Assembly (NCBI GenBank): GCA_018302545.1
Contig: JAGVZM010000021.1
Location: forward strand, 1-37,276
Source of the DNA: Candidatus Woesearchaeota archaeon
Lineage (GTDB): Archaea; Nanobdellota; Nanobdellia; SCGC-AAA011-G17; GW2011-AR18
Length of the DNA: 37,276 nt
Direction of reading: 5' to 3'
Below, one piece after another: positions 7,693 to 15,585 of this stretch. The position numbers and the translations under genes were made by a program. The stretch's first letter is position 1; each line of letters begins with the position of its first letter. Below the pieces are notes generated by a model, which saw only the letters and a list, made by a program, of their open reading frames with translations, was not told the DNA's origin and did not search any database.

Positions 7693-9151
7693 CCCATTTA
7701 TCGAGATAAATATTAGGATTATCTTCATCACCTTGAAAAATAATAATTTGCATTCTTTTTAATTTTAATAAAGAATACTCTAATCTATCTTTAGTAAAAC
7801 CTAATCTATCTATAAGATCAGATTTCTTTATCCCTTCATTTTCAAGAATTACATAAAGAACTTTATTTTCATCATTAGTCAAATTCTTCCCTATTTTATT
7901 AAATAGGGAGCTTACTTTAACATTTTCATCTTTTCTCTTAACTCTTAAAAAGTTAGCAATTTTTGTGCTTAATAAAGATATAAAATCAAATATAGAAACA
8001 AGAATTTTCTTAATTGTATTCCCAATAAAATAGAAAAAACTCTTAAAATAGGTTTCAATCCCAAATTTAGAAATAAATATACCTAAAATTATACATATAA
8101 GTCCTACAGTAACAAGTAAATGAAGGGATTTTTCACCTTTGTCCAATATAACTTCTTCTTTACTATAATAATTAGAAGAATTAGTATTATTTTCTTTATC
8201 CCCTCTGCTTAAGAATTTAGCAATCTTAGTATCACTTAATAAACTGTCCCTTTTACAAGCAATAGGACAACAATATTTATTTCCCCAATTTTTTAATTGA
8301 TCAACTGAGCAAACTTGATTATCTTCACATATAAAACCATTTTGAACTTCACAACTACAATCTTTATCTCCTTCTAAACATTTAGGATTACAACCATCAC
8401 CTTCACCACAACCAGCAGCAAAAGGAGTGTTAGGAACATTATTAGTTGCAACATTTGTGATGCCAACAATATTATATTTTAATTTTTTCTCAAAAGTCTC
8501 AAGATTAGAACATTGGCAATCCAAAACACTAGTTAAAAATTTAATTTCATGTTCTCCTGAACTTTGAGGAATCCAATTAAAGTCTAACTTTTTAGTTTCA
8601 CCTATGAATAATGTATAATTAATATCATGAATTAAAACATTATCAACATACATCTTTACATTAATATCAGATTTAAAAAACTCTTCCTTATCTCTAGATA
8701 AATTATTTAAAAAAGAATTTCTAAAGTAATCATTCATTAAAAAAGGGCTTTCAACATTAGCAGAGACAATTATATTATTGCCTACAGAATTACCTCCTTC
8801 AAAATTTATTGCCCTCCCAATATTAGCATTACAACTACTCTTTTTATTTAAATTTAAATCAACTATAGCACCATCTATATCTTGAACAACAGGAACTTCA
8901 TTAGATAAAGGATAAAAACACTCTTTATAAACAACATAAAGATAACTTCCTTCTTCAGGAAAAGCATAAGTTAAACTATCTTGTATATTATTATTAGATA
9001 TTAAGTTTACAGAATTACAATTATTACTACAATTATAAATATCAAAAGAAACATTATTTGGGTTTATCCTATAAGTCAATGAAACTGCCGCATTAGCAAT
9101 ACTTACTAATAACAAAGAACTCAAAATAAAAATTATCACCCTTTTTAACAT
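7685..9151 (-). CDS. Membrane-anchored winged-helix protein with extracellular Cys-rich domain
   Basis: This is a 488-residue protein. Residues 1-21 form a signal peptide ending ANA. Residues 22-340 are extracellular: beta-rich, Ig-like stretches with many Asn, then a Cys-rich segment (about 247-299) with the CGEGDGCNPKC and GDKDCSC pattern seen in archaeal surface proteins. One clear transmembrane helix spans about 343-361 (LLVTVGLICIILGIFIS). It is followed by a hydrophobic/basic linker and a cytoplasmic winged helix at 425-488 (NKVLYVILENEGIKKSDLI then RLEYSLLKLKRMQII). The layout suggests a one-component sensor that reads the cell surface and binds DNA. A TATA element at 9172-9182 supports a leaderless start. 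Confidence 0.75.
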   Translation of the reverse strand: MLKRVIIFILSSLLLVSIANAAVSLTYRINPNNVSFDIYNCSNNCNSVNLISNNNIQDSLTYAFPEEGSYLYVVYKECFYPLSNEVPVVQDIDGAIVDLNLNKKSSCNANIGRAINFEGGNSVGNNIIVSANVESPFLMNDYFRNSFLNNLSRDKEEFFKSDINVKMYVDNVLIHDINYTLFIGETKKLDFNWIPQSSGEHEIKFLTSVLDCQCSNLETFEKKLKYNIVGITNVATNNVPNTPFAAGCGEGDGCNPKCLEGDKDCSCEVQNGFICEDNQVCSVDQLKNWGNKYCCPIACKRDSLLSDTKIAKFLSRGDKENNTNSSNYYSKEEVILDKGEKSLHLLVTVGLICIILGIFISKFGIETYFKSFFYFIGNTIKKILVSIFDFISLLSTKIANFLRVKRKDENVKVSSLFNKIGKNLTNDENKVLYVILENEGIKKSDLIDRLGFTKDRLEYSLLKLKRMQIIIFQGDEDNPNIYLDKWVK

Positions 9152-9171
9152 ATCATTCTAGTATATTTTTT

Positions 9172-9182
9172 CTTTAAATATG
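9172..9182 (-). promoter_or_regulatory. TATA box of the membrane winged-helix gene
   Basis: The minus-strand CATATTTAAAG is centred about 26 bp upstream of the ATG at 9151. Confidence 0.5.
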
Positions 9183-9227
9183 TTACTAGACCAAAAATCT
9201 TATTAATTTTAGATATTAATTAAGAAC

Positions 9228-9866
9228 ATGTCTTTTAAACTAATAGCTTTTGACATCGATGGAGTAATATTCAAAGATGTAAATTTTTGGTTAGAATTAC
9301 ACAAAAAATTCAGGACTTTAGAGCAAGGAAAAATATTAACTGAAAAATATTTGCATACAAACTACAAAAGATTAGTAGAGGAAGTAGTTGAAAAATTATG
9401 GAAAGGTAAAGATGCAAAACCTTATTATGAATTAATAAATTCTCTAGAATATTTACCAGGAGTAAAGGAGGTATTTAATTACATAAAGTCTAAAGGATTA
9501 ATAACAGCTTTAATCTCTGCATCTAGCATAGACGTAGCAAGAAGAATACAAAAAGATTTTGGAGTTGACCATTTGTTTGCTAATGAACTAATAATTAAAG
9601 ATGGAAAAGTTTCTGGAGAATTTCTTTGGCCAATTGCAGAAGGATGTGAAAAGAAAGCACAAATAATTAGAGACCTATGTAAAGATTTAAACATTTCTCC
9701 AAAAGAAGCTATTTATATTGGAGATTCATGGAAAGATATAGAAGCATTTAAAGAAGTTGGTTTATCTATAGCATTTAATTCTAATTCCGAAGAATTAAAA
9801 AAAGTAGCAACACATATAGTAGAAAGTAACAACTTATCAGAAGTTATAAAATATTTGCCTGCATAA
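9228..9866 (+). CDS. HAD-superfamily phosphatase (phosphoserine-phosphatase-like)
   Basis: This is a 212-residue HAD hydrolase. Motif I is AFDIDGV (Asp9 nucleophile, Asp11 acid/base), motif II is LISASS with Ser98, motif III is Lys142 or Lys143 in CEKKAQ, and motif IV is YIGDSWKD (Asp166, Asp170). The helical cap between residues 15 and 75 is small, as in phosphoserine phosphatase relatives (HAD subfamily IB-like). All catalytic residues are present, so it should be an active phosphatase. The substrate cannot be read from sequence; phosphoserine, a phosphosugar or a nucleotide is possible. A weak TATA-like stretch lies near 9197-9206. Confidence 0.8.
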   Translation: MSFKLIAFDIDGVIFKDVNFWLELHKKFRTLEQGKILTEKYLHTNYKRLVEEVVEKLWKGKDAKPYYELINSLEYLPGVKEVFNYIKSKGLITALISASSIDVARRIQKDFGVDHLFANELIIKDGKVSGEFLWPIAEGCEKKAQIIRDLCKDLNISPKEAIYIGDSWKDIEAFKEVGLSIAFNSNSEELKKVATHIVESNNLSEVIKYLPA

Positions 9867-9905
9867 TATAAATGTATTTAAAGAAAAAAATCCTTATAGA
9901 TTCTA

Positions 9906-10727
9906 TTGAGGGTAGGGCATAGAAAAAGGGGTTTAGATAGCTTAGTAGCTAGTTTGGTCGCTCTTCATCAAATTGAACTTCTGATCGACCAGACTTTTCA
10001 CAGAGTGCCCTCAAAAGCAGATTTAGATGATAAACTAAATAATACAACTGCTAATACTATACTGCTAGGAAGATTTTATGAAGTTTTAGGAGCAGCTTTA
10101 TTTAACGGAAGATTGCCTTCTGAAGAAGAAAAAATATTTTATGCTACAGAAGAAGAAGGAATACCAGATATAATAATAGAATCTGAAAATAAGATACTAG
10201 AATCAAAATCAGTAAACGTATATAAATTATGTGAGATTTCAGGATCTCAATTAGAAGCATATGAAGAGATGAATAAAAGAGAACCATATCCAAAAGTGGG
10301 GTATGTAATATGGCGTCATAGAATTCCAGGAATAAGATCTTCATGGAAAGGGACAGGAAGAGAATTAATACAACAAGCTTCTAAAAACACATTATATGGC
10401 ATAGTTCTTCCTTTAGAAGTAATGCAGGCTTTATGTTTACAAAGATATGATGTTTATAATCAAAATTTAGTATATGTTCATCCTAGAGATCAAGTTCCAG
10501 AAGATTGTTATAATGGAGGAACTGGAATTTATGCTAGCACATTAACAAGACTATTTGAAACTCCAGAAGAAATTTTAACAGAATTAAGTTTTACTGAAGG
10601 AGTTAAAATAAAAAGAACATTAACACCCTCAGATTTAAGAGTTGAAAGATATAAAGTTTCACAATTTCCTTTAATTGAAATTTCTGTATCACCTAGAATA
10701 TCTGAAAATGATGAAGTACCATTCTAA
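9906..10727 (+). CDS. PD-(D/E)XK nuclease-like protein, TTG start
   Basis: This 273-residue protein has the hallmarks of the PD-(D/E)XK nuclease fold: a first helix with GRFYEVLGAAL (Glu59), then GIPDIIIES (Asp88), a strand ILESKS giving E-x-K (Glu99, Lys101), and a helix with SGSQLEAYEEM (Gln115), a common motif IV residue. This spacing fits nucleases related to Holliday-junction resolvases and restriction enzymes. No methyltransferase or other restriction gene is nearby, so it is an orphan. Translation starts at a TTG. The A/T-rich ATTTAAAG at about 9876-9883 lies roughly 26 bp upstream, suggesting a leaderless message. The C-terminal third is of unknown fold. The nuclease call comes from motifs only. 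Confidence 0.6.
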   Translation: MRVGHRKRGLDSLVASLVALHQIELLIDQTFHRVPSKADLDDKLNNTTANTILLGRFYEVLGAALFNGRLPSEEEKIFYATEEEGIPDIIIESENKILESKSVNVYKLCEISGSQLEAYEEMNKREPYPKVGYVIWRHRIPGIRSSWKGTGRELIQQASKNTLYGIVLPLEVMQALCLQRYDVYNQNLVYVHPRDQVPEDCYNGGTGIYASTLTRLFETPEEILTELSFTEGVKIKRTLTPSDLRVERYKVSQFPLIEISVSPRISENDEVPF

Positions 10728-10787
10728 ATTTAGAAAGTTTATTAAACAACAAATAGATTTATTAATAATCAATAAAATAAGATAAAA

Positions 10788-11411
10788 ATGATTAAAAAAA
10801 TAATTGATTTTATTCTACACATTGATCAATATTTAAATGTCTTAATACAAAATTACGGAAATTTAGTCTATATTTTTCTTTTTATGATAATATTCATGGA
10901 AACAGGGTTTGTTGTAACTCCATTTCTACCAGGAGATTCTTTACTTTTTGTTGCAGGAGCTTTAGCAGCAACAGGTTCTTTAAATGTTTATATAATATTT
11001 TTACTTTTATCAATAGCTGCCATTTTAGGAGATACAGTTAATTATGCATTAGGAAAATATTTCGGAGAAAAAGTATTCTCAAGATTTATCAAAAAAGATC
11101 ATTTAGAAAAAACAAAATTATTCTTTAATAAATATGGCAAAAAGACTATAATCTTAGCTAGATTCATACCTATAATAAGAACATTTGCTCCATTTGTAGC
11201 AGGAATAGGAAAAATGAATTATTTTACATTCTTAAGCTATAATATAATTGGAGGCATAGTATGGGTTGGAATATTTATATTTGCAGGTTTCTTCTTTGGA
11301 AATGTTCCAATTATTAAGGAAAATCTAAGCATAATAATAATTTTAATAATAATAGTATCTATTATTCCAGCAGTAATTGAATATTTTAAAATAAAAAGAT
11401 CTAAAAATTAA
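10788..11411 (+). CDS. DedA family (VTT-domain) membrane protein
   Basis: This 207-residue membrane protein has five or so hydrophobic segments and the DedA/VTT-domain signatures: METGFVVTPFLPGDSLLFVAG (the family 'E-x-G...P.PG...AG' motif at about 38-58) and ARFIPIIRTFAPFVAGIGKM (the 'R-F-x-P-x-x-R-x-x-x-x-x-x-x-G' motif). DedA proteins are flippase-like transporters for lipid carriers such as phosphorylated isoprenoids. A PAP2 phosphatase at 12838 could act on the same kind of lipid, but that link is inference. A TATA-like ATTTATTAAT sits about 26 bp upstream. Its 3' end overlaps the Lrp gene by 11 bp. Confidence 0.88.
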   Translation: MIKKIIDFILHIDQYLNVLIQNYGNLVYIFLFMIIFMETGFVVTPFLPGDSLLFVAGALAATGSLNVYIIFLLLSIAAILGDTVNYALGKYFGEKVFSRFIKKDHLEKTKLFFNKYGKKTIILARFIPIIRTFAPFVAGIGKMNYFTFLSYNIIGGIVWVGIFIFAGFFFGNVPIIKENLSIIIILIIIVSIIPAVIEYFKIKRSKN

Positions 11412-11868
11412 AAAATAATTTCAAATATTCAGGACTACTCATAAAATCTTCTCTTTTAATTTCATCAATTATATAACTAACATAAGTATCCTCAACACCA
11501 AAGTCATTATCTAACCTTTCTAAAAAAACCTCAACATCCTTAACCTCTTTAAATATTCCATCTAACATAAAGTCATATCCATTATTAACTCTATATACAC
11601 TATTCAAACTCTTAGATAATAAAAGATGTTCCTTTAATCTATCCCTAAATTCTCTCTTAACTTTTAAAAATATAGTTGCCCTAATTGTAAAACCCATTTG
11701 AGAAAAATCAACTAAAGAAGTATACCTAGTAATTATTTTTCCTTCATAAGACTTTAATCTTTCATATATTGTAGATATAGGAATAGCCGTCTTTTTGCTC
11801 ATCATAGTCAAACTCTCTCTAGCATTTTTCCTTAAGTTTGCAATAATCAATAATTCCTTTTTATTCAT
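11401..11868 (-). CDS. Lrp/AsnC-family transcriptional regulator
   Basis: This is a 155-residue regulator. The N-terminal helix-turn-helix is at about 5-45 (SLTMMSKKTAIPISTIYERLKSYE). It is followed by the ligand-binding/oligomerisation RAM-like domain at about 60-145 (FTIRATIFLKVKREF, VYRVNNGYDFMLDGIF). Lrp-type proteins bind DNA as dimers or octamers and respond to amino acids or related ligands. It has a Shine-Dalgarno GGTGAT 5 nt before its ATG (plus-strand ATCACC at 11874-11879) and a TATA at 11924-11931, unlike most leaderless neighbours. It is divergent from the hydrolase gene at 11993, which it may control. Confidence 0.8.
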   Translation of the reverse strand: MNKKELLIIANLRKNARESLTMMSKKTAIPISTIYERLKSYEGKIITRYTSLVDFSQMGFTIRATIFLKVKREFRDRLKEHLLLSKSLNSVYRVNNGYDFMLDGIFKEVKDVEVFLERLDNDFGVEDTYVSYIIDEIKREDFMSSPEYLKLFFNF

Positions 11869-11873
11869 ATTAA

Positions 11874-11879
11874 ATCACC
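11874..11879 (-). promoter_or_regulatory. Shine-Dalgarno site of the Lrp/AsnC gene
   Basis: GGTGAT on the minus strand lies 5 nt before the ATG at 11868. Confidence 0.55.
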
Positions 11880-11947
11880 AATATTAAGTTAGTTAAACTT
11901 CTACATAAAGAATCTTCTTAAAAATTATATAGCACCTTATAAGAATG

Positions 11948-11957
11948 TTTATAAAAG
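11948..11957 (+). promoter_or_regulatory. TATA box of the alpha/beta hydrolase gene at 11993
   Basis: TTTATAAAAG overlaps the first codons of the longer ORF in the track. Transcription would start about 25 bp downstream, so the first ATG at 11945 cannot be in the message. The real start is the ATG at 11993 behind AGAGGA. Confidence 0.55.
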
Positions 11958-11992
11958 ATAAAATTAGCTATAATTTAAGTAAAAAGAGGAAA

Positions 11993-12841
11993 ATGGAAAA
12001 AGTAATAGAATCATTTGATGGAACAAAAATATATTATCAGCATGAAAAAGGAAAAAGAAATAAAACTTTAATATTTCTTCATGGTATAGGAAGTAATTGG
12101 ACTGTATGGAAAGATTCTATAAATATATTTCAAAAAGAGGGTTTTTCAACAATAGGAATAGATTTAAGAGGCCATGGAAAGTCAGATTGGCCAGAAGATT
12201 TTAGTTTTTATAAAATATCAAACTTCTCTAGGGATATATTTGAAATAGTAAAAAAAGAAGGATTATCTAGATTTTCATTTATTGGGAATAGTTTAGGAGG
12301 AGCAGTAGCAATAAATTATTGTAGAAGATATAAAAAGAATACACCATTATCAATGGTTTTAGTAGAATGTGCAATATCATATCCCTTTCCACATAATAGA
12401 ATATTAAATCATAGCCCTTATTTTACAAATGTAATAAGGTATATAGCAGAGCATGATATAATAAAGGAAAAGCATTTCTTAGATTATGAAATAGATTTTT
12501 CAAAAAGTTCAATAATAAAAAATTCACATTTTTTAGCAAGTATCTTAAGTAATACCCCATTTCAAACAATAGTCGGAACATTAGATAACATAGAAAAATA
12601 TATTTTTAAGAATAAGCCAGGAATTATAAAAACAATTAAGAGTTTGAATATACCAATTTTGGCAATAGCAGGAAAAAAAGATGAGATAATACCTGTAAAA
12701 TTCGTGCAAGAGATAGCTAATCTAAACCCAAAAATAAAAATAAGAATATTAAAAAATGCAGATCACATGGTGATATTAAAGAATCCAAGAATAATAAACA
12801 AAGAAATTAACAAATTTTTTCTAGAAAACAAGTTAATTTAA
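11993..12841 (+). CDS. Alpha/beta hydrolase
   Basis: This is a 282-residue cytoplasmic serine hydrolase. The start is the second Met (MEKVIESFDG), which has the Shine-Dalgarno site AGAGGA just upstream and a TATA box at 11948. Motifs are LIFLHGIGSNW (oxyanion hole), IDLRGHGKSDWP and the nucleophile elbow IGNSLGG. The acid Asp is in AGKKDEIIPV and the base His in NADHMV. The profile fits carboxylesterase/haloperoxidase-like hydrolases. A basic, poorly conserved lid lies between the nucleophile and the acid. It is divergent from the Lrp regulator. The substrate is unknown. Confidence 0.82.
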   Translation: MEKVIESFDGTKIYYQHEKGKRNKTLIFLHGIGSNWTVWKDSINIFQKEGFSTIGIDLRGHGKSDWPEDFSFYKISNFSRDIFEIVKKEGLSRFSFIGNSLGGAVAINYCRRYKKNTPLSMVLVECAISYPFPHNRILNHSPYFTNVIRYIAEHDIIKEKHFLDYEIDFSKSSIIKNSHFLASILSNTPFQTIVGTLDNIEKYIFKNKPGIIKTIKSLNIPILAIAGKKDEIIPVKFVQEIANLNPKIKIRILKNADHMVILKNPRIINKEINKFFLENKLI

Positions 12842-13293
12842 ATTGGGAATAATAATTTAATAATAAAGAAAGTAATAATTCCTAAAAAAATTCCTCCAAT
12901 AACATCATAAATATCATGTTTCTTTAAATAAATTCTCGACCAGCAAGTACCAAAAGCCAAAAGAAAGAATAAGATAGTTAATAAAATTTTATTAAAGTAT
13001 AAACTAAATAATATAGCCAAGAATAATACTCTAGCAGCATGCACACTTGGAAATGAAGAAGCATCAATTTTTTCTATAAAATTTCTATAAGCTTCATGAT
13101 TAGGTCTGCTCTTAAAATAAAAAGTCCTTATAAAAAGAGCAATAAGGAGAATAATAATTAAACCTATTAATAAAAATAAGGATAAATATAAATCAAAGAA
13201 AACAGAAACAATTATCAAAAATAAGAAAAAAACAAAAGACCCAAAAGAACTTAAATCTTGGATAGGATTAAAAGTTAAATTATAATTTTTCAT
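12838..13293 (-). CDS. PAP2-superfamily membrane phosphatase
   Basis: This is a 151-residue membrane protein with the three PAP2 phosphatase signatures: K-S-R-P-N (KxxxxxxRP equivalent), SFPSVHAAR (PSGH equivalent, with Val for Gly) and SRIYLKKHDIYDVIGG (SRxxxxxHxxxD). The two catalytic His are therefore present. Such enzymes dephosphorylate lipid phosphates, including polyprenyl diphosphates that carry sugars to the surface. It is short for the family, with about four to five helices. It shares a single central TATA with the divergent gene at 13349 and overlaps the convergent hydrolase gene by 4 bp. Confidence 0.85.
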   Translation of the reverse strand: MKNYNLTFNPIQDLSSFGSFVFFLFLIIVSVFFDLYLSLFLLIGLIIILLIALFIRTFYFKSRPNHEAYRNFIEKIDASSFPSVHAARVLFLAILFSLYFNKILLTILFFLLAFGTCWSRIYLKKHDIYDVIGGIFLGIITFFIIKLLFPI

Positions 13294-13317
13294 ATATTCT
13301 AGTTTAAGAAAGGGTAA

Positions 13318-13327
13318 TATTTAAAAG
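13318..13327. promoter_or_regulatory. Shared bidirectional TATA element (PAP2 / hydrolase)
   Basis: The palindromic core TTTAAA at 13320-13325 lies about 29 bp from the PAP2 ATG (13293) and 26 bp from the hydrolase ATG (13349). No second TATA-like element is seen in the 55-bp gap. Confidence 0.5.
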
Positions 13328-13348
13328 TTTATAGTATTAACAAAATTT

Positions 13349-14038
13349 ATGAAATTAGAACAAGAATTGGATGGAATATCCATTGATATTAATTTAATAC
13401 CAGATAAACCAATTTTAGTATTTATACATGGAGCCCATGAACATAAAGATGTAGGTCACATAAGAGATACTGCAAATAAACTATATGAAGAAGAAATAGT
13501 TTCTGTTGTTCGTTATTCCTCTTCAAGAAATTGGGATGCTTGGATTGCAGCAGCTACATCTCCAATGGTGCAAATTAGTAGAATACAATCTTTTGATGGA
13601 AAAACATATGAACAATGTTTAGATGATCTAAGAAAGGTATTAGGTTTTATTCAAGAAAGGTTTAAGCCTAACGAATTATGGGTTAGTGGTTATTCTCATG
13701 GAGGAGGATTAGCAACTCTAATTAGTAAAGAAGTAGAAATACAAAGATTATTAGTATCTTTTCCTCAAATAGAACCTTTTACTAGGGACATTGGTTGTTA
13801 TCACGGATTTCCAGAAAAACAAGATTTTTTATATGCTATCTCTAAATATAATGGAAGATTAGAAGTTTTAAAATTGGAAAATGATGAAATGGTACCTTCA
13901 TCACAATCTCAAGAATTATATAACGCAGCAAAATCAATTAATAAATCATTAAAGGTAATTGAAGGAACAGACCACACATTAAAAGATAAAAGACTCCGTG
14001 AAAGATATGTTGAGTTACATAAAGAATTCTTCTCTTAA
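13349..14038 (+). CDS. Alpha/beta hydrolase-fold protein
   Basis: This is a 229-residue protein of the alpha/beta hydrolase fold. The oxyanion strand is LVFIHGAHEH, the nucleophile elbow is SGYSHGGG with a canonical Gly-x-Ser-x-Gly, the acid is in LENDEMVPSS, and the base His is in EGTDHTLKD. It resembles small esterase/thioesterase-like hydrolases rather than secreted lipases, as no signal peptide is present. Several Trp and Arg residues (YSSSRNWDAWIAA) sit between the first strand and the elbow, possibly lining the pocket. It shares its promoter region with PAP2 and ends overlapping the PaaK-like gene by 4 bp. Confidence 0.75.
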   Translation: MKLEQELDGISIDINLIPDKPILVFIHGAHEHKDVGHIRDTANKLYEEEIVSVVRYSSSRNWDAWIAAATSPMVQISRIQSFDGKTYEQCLDDLRKVLGFIQERFKPNELWVSGYSHGGGLATLISKEVEIQRLLVSFPQIEPFTRDIGCYHGFPEKQDFLYAISKYNGRLEVLKLENDEMVPSSQSQELYNAAKSINKSLKVIEGTDHTLKDKRLRERYVELHKEFFS

Positions 14039-15534
14039 TTATATTTATTTTTAATATTAGATTGATAAGGGAATTTTCCAAACTCATGTAAAACTATTAA
14101 GGGCATAGCCTTTTTACCAATTCTATTATAAACTAATTTATAACCTTCATTTACATTTTGTAAAGTATTACAAATAGAATTAGAAAATTCTTGCTCAATT
14201 TTAGAGTTCTTTTTAGCACCTTGTCTAAGTTCAAAATCAATCCTTAATTTATGTTCATGATCACTACTAACAACATTCTTAATATGAAATTTTCCAGTTA
14301 CAAATTTAGAAATGTTCTTGTCTTTATAAATGGCTTCCTGAATATTTTCAGGATAAATAAGGAAAGCATGGAATTTCACAGAACCATCTTTTCTTCCAAC
14401 TACATATAAAAAAGACAGAGGTAAATTAAATTTCCTAGATATTCCAAATTCTAAAAGAATTTGTTGCATATTCCTATAAGTTATAACCCCTCCTATATCT
14501 TTTAAATTATAATTTATCATTGGTTCCGCATCTTCAGGTAAAATACTTGTAAAAATTAGTTCTCTATTTTTATTTTGGTAAGCAAATAAGCTTAAAGGAT
14601 ATTGAAATAACATAGGAGTGTCTTCAACATCCCCAAAAAGGGCTTTTTTAATCTTCTCATTAGTATCAGCAAGTCTCCTGATATAAACAGTATCATCAGT
14701 CTCTATCCCCCCAAGTATTCCAATATCAGAAGCTCCAAATCCAGACCTTATTTTCTCAGAATAAGTAATTTTTTGTATATAATCTCTCCAAGACTCAGGA
14801 AAGTCCTCACCACCAACTGCAAAGTTAATATCATGTTTTTTCCAAGGAAACTTAATCTCAATACCATAATCAACTAATTCTTTTACAAAAGGAGGATAAC
14901 CAGTAATAATAATCTGCTCAAATTGATTACCTATCTCATTAATTGTTTGTAATATTTCTTCTTTATTAGCCCCAATATTAATAACTGGACAATTTGATGA
15001 AGCAAAATCACTAAAAGTTATCCCCGTAACCCAACTACCTAAGATAAATCCATTAATAATCAAAGTTTTTTTATTAGTAATATTAAAATTCTCATCCAAA
15101 CCTATAGTTAGTCCAACCTTTCCAAAAGAATCTGCTTTATGAGATCTAACCCAATAACACTGCCTACCTGAATGACCAGAACTTTTAACTAACATACTAA
15201 TGTTATGATAATCTCCATCAACACAAAGATCATTAACTCTTTCAGCATTAAAAACATAATTATGCTTATCTGTTTCAGGAAGATTATTCATAAAATCTTC
15301 AACACTTTTTATAGATTTTGGATCAAAATTATTTTTTTCTAAGAATTTTTTATAATGTGGAATCCTTTGCGAGTTTTTACTAAAGGTATATAATAAATAT
15401 TTTCTACGTATTAATTCTAAATCATCAGGATCTTGCTTCAAAAAAAACTTTTTAAATTTTTTATAATCTTGAATCTTCTTCATAGTCAAATTATGTAAAA
15501 TAGAAGTAGGGATTAATCGTATAAGTCCTTGCAT
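14035..15534 (-). CDS. PaaK/CapK-like adenylate-forming enzyme
   Basis: This 499-residue member of the phenylacetate-CoA ligase-like (PaaK/CapK) branch of adenylating enzymes has the family N-terminus NSQRIPHYKKFLEKN. Its phosphate-binding loop is SSGHSGR (118-124, matching SSGTTG with His for Thr), followed by VGGEDFPESW (240-249), GFGASD (265-270) and NYNLKDIGG (341-349, adenosine ribose-binding Asp). It likely activates a carboxylic acid with ATP to an acyl-AMP, and may pass it to CoA or another acceptor. No carrier protein or CoA enzyme is adjacent. It lies divergently beside a PLP decarboxylase, 51 bp away with a shared TATA, which suggests a common small-molecule pathway. The substrate is unknown. 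Confidence 0.75.
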   Translation of the reverse strand: MQGLIRLIPTSILHNLTMKKIQDYKKFKKFFLKQDPDDLELIRRKYLLYTFSKNSQRIPHYKKFLEKNNFDPKSIKSVEDFMNNLPETDKHNYVFNAERVNDLCVDGDYHNISMLVKSSGHSGRQCYWVRSHKADSFGKVGLTIGLDENFNITNKKTLIINGFILGSWVTGITFSDFASSNCPVINIGANKEEILQTINEIGNQFEQIIITGYPPFVKELVDYGIEIKFPWKKHDINFAVGGEDFPESWRDYIQKITYSEKIRSGFGASDIGILGGIETDDTVYIRRLADTNEKIKKALFGDVEDTPMLFQYPLSLFAYQNKNRELIFTSILPEDAEPMINYNLKDIGGVITYRNMQQILLEFGISRKFNLPLSFLYVVGRKDGSVKFHAFLIYPENIQEAIYKDKNISKFVTGKFHIKNVVSSDHEHKLRIDFELRQGAKKNSKIEQEFSNSICNTLQNVNEGYKLVYNRIGKKAMPLIVLHEFGKFPYQSNIKNKYN

Positions 15535-15555
15535 AAATTTTAATGAACAAATAGG

Positions 15556-15564
15556 TTTTTAAAG
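15556..15564. promoter_or_regulatory. Shared bidirectional TATA element (PaaK-like / PLP decarboxylase)
   Basis: TTTTTAAAG contains a palindromic TTTAAA centred 26 bp from both ATGs (15534 minus, 15586 plus). It is the only TATA-like element between the two genes. Confidence 0.55.
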
Positions 15565-15585
15565 GTTTCTTACATTAGATAATTA

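Noticed and set aside
7692-8200. Missing ATPase core of the stand-alone N-domain gene just downstream, lost by frameshift
   Set aside because: The following DNA encodes a continuous 488-aa gene on the other strand, and no Walker A or B motif is visible in any plus frame.
11945-11992. First Met of the alpha/beta hydrolase ORF in the track as the real start
   Set aside because: A TATA box (TTTATAAAAG) lies inside these codons and a Shine-Dalgarno site precedes the second Met, so the upstream part is promoter and leader.
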